NCBI GenBank assembly: GCA_937895465.1
Contig: CALAYY010000149.1
Span: forward strand, 1 to 7,835
Reading direction: 5' to 3'
Origin: an uncultured Clostridia bacterium
Lineage (GTDB): Bacteria > Bacillota > Clostridia > Christensenellales > DUVY01
Length of the DNA: 7,835 nt
This document shows positions 5,287 to 7,835 of this stretch, one piece after another; the stretch's first letter is position 1, and each line of letters starts with the position of its first letter. The translations under genes were made by a program, and so were the position numbers. Under the pieces are notes generated by a model. The model did not search any database. It saw only the letters and a program-made list of their open reading frames with translations, and was not told where the DNA came from.

Positions 5287-6420
5287 TTATTTCTTAAAAT
5301 GCTTTTTTATCCAAAGCGGGATTTCTTCATTGTCTGCATTAGTATTAACTTTCGGTGCTAACACTTCGGGTACAGCATTGCCTTGAAAAGGTGCAAGCGT
5401 TGCCTTTTTTGCAGGCGGTATTCCAAAAGAGCCTGTACTGTTTGACACATAAGAAGACGATGTCAAGCCTTTATCAAATCCTGTCGCTATTATGGTTATA
5501 ACTATCTTTCCGTTAAGGGTTGCATCCAGTCCTGCACCAAATATTATATTGGCATTTTTATCTGCAACTTCTTTTACAAGCTCAACTGCTTCATTTACTT
5601 CATCCAGCGTTATATCCATACCGCCAAATACATTGATAAGTACACCTGTAGAATAGTCAATAGTAGTATCCAAAAGCGGACTGTAAACAGCTTTTTTGAC
5701 TGCGTCTATGGTACGGTTTTCGCCGTTGCCTTCGCCTATGCCCATGTGAGCCATGCCCTTGTCCTTCATTATGGTGGAAACGTCAGCAAAGTCAAGGTTA
5801 ATCAAAGACGGAACGACAATAAGGTCGGTAACGCCCTGAATACCTTGTCTTAATACATCGTCTGCATATTTAAAGGCTTCAACCATAGGAGTTCCTTTGG
5901 GGAAAACCTGCAGTAACTTGTTGTTGGGAACAATAAGCAAGGTATCTACAACCTTTCTCAATGCATCTACACCTTTTAGAGCGTTTTGCATACGGACATT
6001 ACCTTCAAAACCAAAAGGCTTAGTTACAACGCCCACGGTCAAGATGCCCTTTTTCTTGGCAAGCTCAGCTATTACAGGTGCTGCTCGTGTACCTGTACCG
6101 CCGCCCATTCCTGCTGTGATAAACACCAAATTGGCATCGCCGATAATCTCTTCTATTGCATCCTTGCTTTCTTCCGCCGCCTTTCTTCCGATTTCGGGAT
6201 CAGAGCCTGCGCCCAAACCTTTGGTAAGCTTTGAGCCTATTTGCAATACAATATCAGCCTTAGACATTCTAAGTGCTTGAAGGTCAGTGTTAATGGATAT
6301 AAATTCGGCAGATTTTATATCTACAGCTTTCATTCTGTTTATTGCGTTTCCGCCGCCGCCGCCTACGCCTATAACCTTAATTTTACATACCGGTGCGGAT
6401 AATTCATCAATATTTGTCAT
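5287..6420 (-). CDS. ftsZ: Cell division protein FtsZ with an altered GTP-binding signature
   Basis: FtsZ is the tubulin-like GTPase that polymerises into the division ring. The 377-residue product has the normal layout: GTP-binding domain with VGGGGGNAINRM (19-30), the signature loop at 106-112, KPFGFEG (134-140), and the T7 catalytic loop NLDFADV (208-214) that completes the GTPase site of the next subunit; a C-terminal domain to about 318; a short linker of about 50 residues; and a tail ending EEIPLWIKKHFKK, the conserved peptide that binds FtsA, SepF and other partners. The oddity is the signature: GGGTGTR instead of GGGTGTG, with Arg112 encoded by CGA (6087..6085). ATG start with GGAGGA 12 nt upstream, slightly long. 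It follows ftsA by 38 nt and shares its promoter. Identity is certain; the effect of Arg112 on GTP binding is unknown. Confidence 0.97.
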   Translation of the reverse strand: MTNIDELSAPVCKIKVIGVGGGGGNAINRMKAVDIKSAEFISINTDLQALRMSKADIVLQIGSKLTKGLGAGSDPEIGRKAAEESKDAIEEIIGDANLVFITAGMGGGTGTRAAPVIAELAKKKGILTVGVVTKPFGFEGNVRMQNALKGVDALRKVVDTLLIVPNNKLLQVFPKGTPMVEAFKYADDVLRQGIQGVTDLIVVPSLINLDFADVSTIMKDKGMAHMGIGEGNGENRTIDAVKKAVYSPLLDTTIDYSTGVLINVFGGMDITLDEVNEAVELVKEVADKNANIIFGAGLDATLNGKIVITIIATGFDKGLTSSSYVSNSTGSFGIPPAKKATLAPFQGNAVPEVLAPKVNTNADNEEIPLWIKKHFKK

Positions 6421-6458
6421 AATTAGTATTTGTCCTCCAAAGAGTCCTTATATTATTT

Positions 6459-7562
6459 TTAGTTGTTGTGAGTTAAAGCCAGATCCAATAATCCAACTGT
6501 TTGAGAAAATTGCGGCTTGTCCAATAAGGGAACATGTGGCTTAATGATTTCTATATTAGTTCCCAACACCTTTTCAAAGATGTCTTTTGCTCCACGCATT
6601 TGGCACATTGCTCCGCCCGTCATATATACTGAAGTAAATTCATCAAACTTTAAGCCTGTTTTTTCGATGTTTTCAGCCGCGCTTTCAGCCATATTATACA
6701 AGCCCTCAATAGCAAGTTCGTTAGCTTTTATTGCGGATACTGCCGCTGAATATTCATCAATTATATAGCGTTCATTTTCTGAAGGGTCCAGCGTCAAGAC
6801 AAGCTGTTGTTTTAATCCTTCGGCTTGTTTGTACGATATCTGCAAGCCTTCCATAAGTACAAGTGTCAAAAATCCGCCGCCTGCTGAGAAGTTTTTTAAG
6901 TCAGTAACGGCTTCTCCCTGAGCACAGATAATATTGGAAGAAATATGTCCGATATCCAAAATAATGGATTTTTTTTCGGCAGACTTGTCCTCAATAAGAT
7001 ACAGATATTCACATAACGGTGTACCCAAATATCTTACATCCGTAAAACCTTCTATTTCCAAAATGGTATTGAGAAGCTCAATAAAAATCTTTTTGGCATA
7101 AACATAGCTTACTCTTGAGCTGATTTTGGATACTTTGGTTTCAGGGTATTTTAACGATTTTAAGCCGTCAACATCAAAATAAACAGGAGAACGATTGATA
7201 AGCACATAATCAGGTCTATTTACACCGCCTTCATCAAAAAGTCTGTCAACATCGGCAGGCTTGATAACTTTGGGTCTGTCAAACGACAAATTAACATCTT
7301 TTACCGTACAGTCCAGAAAATCACCAGGAACACCGACATATATCTTGCCTAAAGGATTTTCCAAGCCTTTGATTGATTCAATCGCCTCGGCTATACTGTC
7401 AGACAGCTTTCTAGGCTCAATAAACTCGCCATTGGTATAACCGTCATAAGCTGCTTCACCAACACCGACTATATTAAAAGTGTTGTTAACACTTCTGCTG
7501 CCTACAGCTACAGTAATGCGTGAAGAATCAATAGACATTATTGCCGCTCTGTGCTTTTTCAT
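6459..7562 (-). CDS. ftsA: Cell division protein FtsA, short form without a membrane-targeting tail
   Basis: FtsA is an actin-fold ATPase that ties FtsZ filaments to the membrane and recruits the septal wall machinery. This 367-residue protein shows the fold in order: phosphate-1 strand MSIDSSRITVAVG (9-21, where the usual glycine of DxG is serine), the SHS2/1C insertion (about 85-160), phosphate-2 ILDIGHISSNI (201-211), AEGLK (247-251), and the adenosine loop MTGGAMCQMRG (314-324). The sequence then ends with QTVGLLDLALTHNN. Typical FtsA has about 420 residues and continues through a linker into an amphipathic membrane-binding helix; here both are missing. Only 38 nt separate the TAA from ftsZ and no frame there encodes such a helix. 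ATG start with AAGGAAA at suitable spacing. A sigma-A promoter lies upstream, and ftsZ follows. Identification rests on motifs and on the ftsA-ftsZ order. Confidence 0.92.
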   Translation of the reverse strand: MKKHRAAIMSIDSSRITVAVGSRSVNNTFNIVGVGEAAYDGYTNGEFIEPRKLSDSIAEAIESIKGLENPLGKIYVGVPGDFLDCTVKDVNLSFDRPKVIKPADVDRLFDEGGVNRPDYVLINRSPVYFDVDGLKSLKYPETKVSKISSRVSYVYAKKIFIELLNTILEIEGFTDVRYLGTPLCEYLYLIEDKSAEKKSIILDIGHISSNIICAQGEAVTDLKNFSAGGGFLTLVLMEGLQISYKQAEGLKQQLVLTLDPSENERYIIDEYSAAVSAIKANELAIEGLYNMAESAAENIEKTGLKFDEFTSVYMTGGAMCQMRGAKDIFEKVLGTNIEIIKPHVPLLDKPQFSQTVGLLDLALTHNN

Positions 7563-7592
7563 TAATTTCCTTATGTATTTTTGATTATAATA

Positions 7593-7621
7593 ATTATATA
7601 TGCAAGGGCATTTTTAGTCAA
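7593..7621 (-). promoter_or_regulatory. Sigma-A-type promoter of ftsA-ftsZ
   Basis: On the minus strand TTGACT (7621..7616) is separated from a perfect TATAAT (7598..7593) by exactly 17 bp, close to the consensus housekeeping promoter. The start point would be near 7586, leaving about 24 nt of leader with the ribosome binding site AAGGAAA (7572..7566). This places ftsA-ftsZ under its own vegetative promoter, apart from the gene upstream. Confidence 0.75.
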
Positions 7622-7690
7622 GGTTTATATAATTAAAGAAGTTGTATCTAAATACAAAACATATATAAAAAAGGTAGGAAGTTTTAAAAA

Positions 7691-7835
7691 TCAAAAATCT
7701 ATTTCTTCTGGTCTATACGATGCCTTCAAATTGCCGTCAATGTCAATATATGCGCTTATTACACCGCTAGCCTGGTAAATGGGCGTATGGTTATACAAAG
7801 AAAAGGCTATAACGACTTTTTCCTGCAATCTATAT
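7691..7835 (-). CDS. C-terminal fragment of an unidentified protein upstream of ftsA (possibly FtsQ/DivIB)
   Basis: One minus-strand frame is open from the window edge to a TGA at 7693..7691 and encodes 47 residues, including VVIAFSLYNHTPIYQASG and a beta-strand-like end with IDIDGNLKASYRPEEIDF. The codons are coherent and the alternating hydrophobic pattern looks like real protein. ftsQ/divIB often precedes ftsA in Firmicutes, and its C-terminus often ends in an ID-rich strand followed by RP; that is the only hint toward this identity and it is weak. The gene is separated from ftsA by 128 bp holding the ftsA promoter, with no clear terminator. Confidence 0.45.
   Translation of the reverse strand, partial: YRLQEKVVIAFSLYNHTPIYQASGVISAYIDIDGNLKASYRPEEIDF

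Noticed and set aside
5897..6280. Long plus-strand open frame of 127 codons inside ftsZ
   Set aside because: It lies fully antisense to a highly conserved gene, has no ribosome binding site, and its protein resembles no family; the proline/serine-rich make-up is what antisense reading of ftsZ produces.
6421..6458. Possible frameshift hiding a longer FtsA tail
   Set aside because: All frames across the 38-nt gap were read; none encodes an amphipathic helix and the ftsZ ribosome binding site occupies part of the space.
7642..7657. Small inverted repeat TTGTAT-CTAA-ATACAA between the right-edge gene and ftsA
   Set aside because: Stem of six weak pairs without a T run on either strand, so it does not support a terminator or a defined operator.
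7581..7778. Plus-strand open frame of 65 codons at the right end
   Set aside because: It covers the ftsA promoter and runs antisense to the coherent minus-strand coding fragment ending at 7691, and its translation looks like AT-rich noncoding sequence.
1..7835. Mobile element, CRISPR array, prophage or defence island
   Set aside because: No transposase or integrase motifs, no spaced repeats, and only a single 2.5-copy repeat; gene content is a core chromosomal division/sporulation locus.

Overview
The window is an AT-rich piece of a Firmicutes chromosome in which every supported gene lies on the minus strand. A sporulation locus (spoIIGA-sigE) directly downstream of ftsA-ftsZ is the arrangement of endospore-forming Bacilli and Clostridia. 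The low GC, the gene neighbours and a short FtsA suggest an uncultured or poorly studied member of the Clostridia. I cannot name genus or family from the sequence alone.

Read in the direction of transcription (right to left), the window holds: (1) the C-terminal end of an unrecognised gene at the right edge, which sits where ftsQ/divIB often lies; (2) a good sigma-A-type promoter driving ftsA and ftsZ, closed by an intrinsic terminator; (3) a compact control region of about 180-200 bp with a tandem 10-bp repeat, an extended -10 box, a second terminator-like hairpin and a TATAAT placed just before an ATG; (4) spoIIGA and sigE, encoding the membrane protease that activates pro-sigma-E and the pro-sigma factor itself; (5) an extended -10 promoter followed by a tightly packed five-gene run: glutaredoxin, HD-domain dNTPase-like protein, Gfo/Idh/MocA oxidoreductase, tail-anchored protein of unknown function, and a short alkylguanine-DNA alkyltransferase; (6) a further promoter and the first eight codons of a Rossmann-fold gene at the left edge.

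The genes form three functional blocks. FtsA and FtsZ build the division ring. SpoIIGA and sigma-E start the mother-cell programme once the asymmetric septum is formed by that machinery. The third block looks like housekeeping for redox, nucleotide pools and DNA repair, although nothing in the sequence proves that its products act together.

The most unusual observations are a Gly-to-Arg change in the GTP-binding signature of FtsZ (GGGTGTR), an FtsA that stops without the usual linker and membrane-targeting helix, and the layered control region before spoIIGA. I found no mobile elements, CRISPR arrays, tRNA or rRNA genes, and no new multi-gene defence system.
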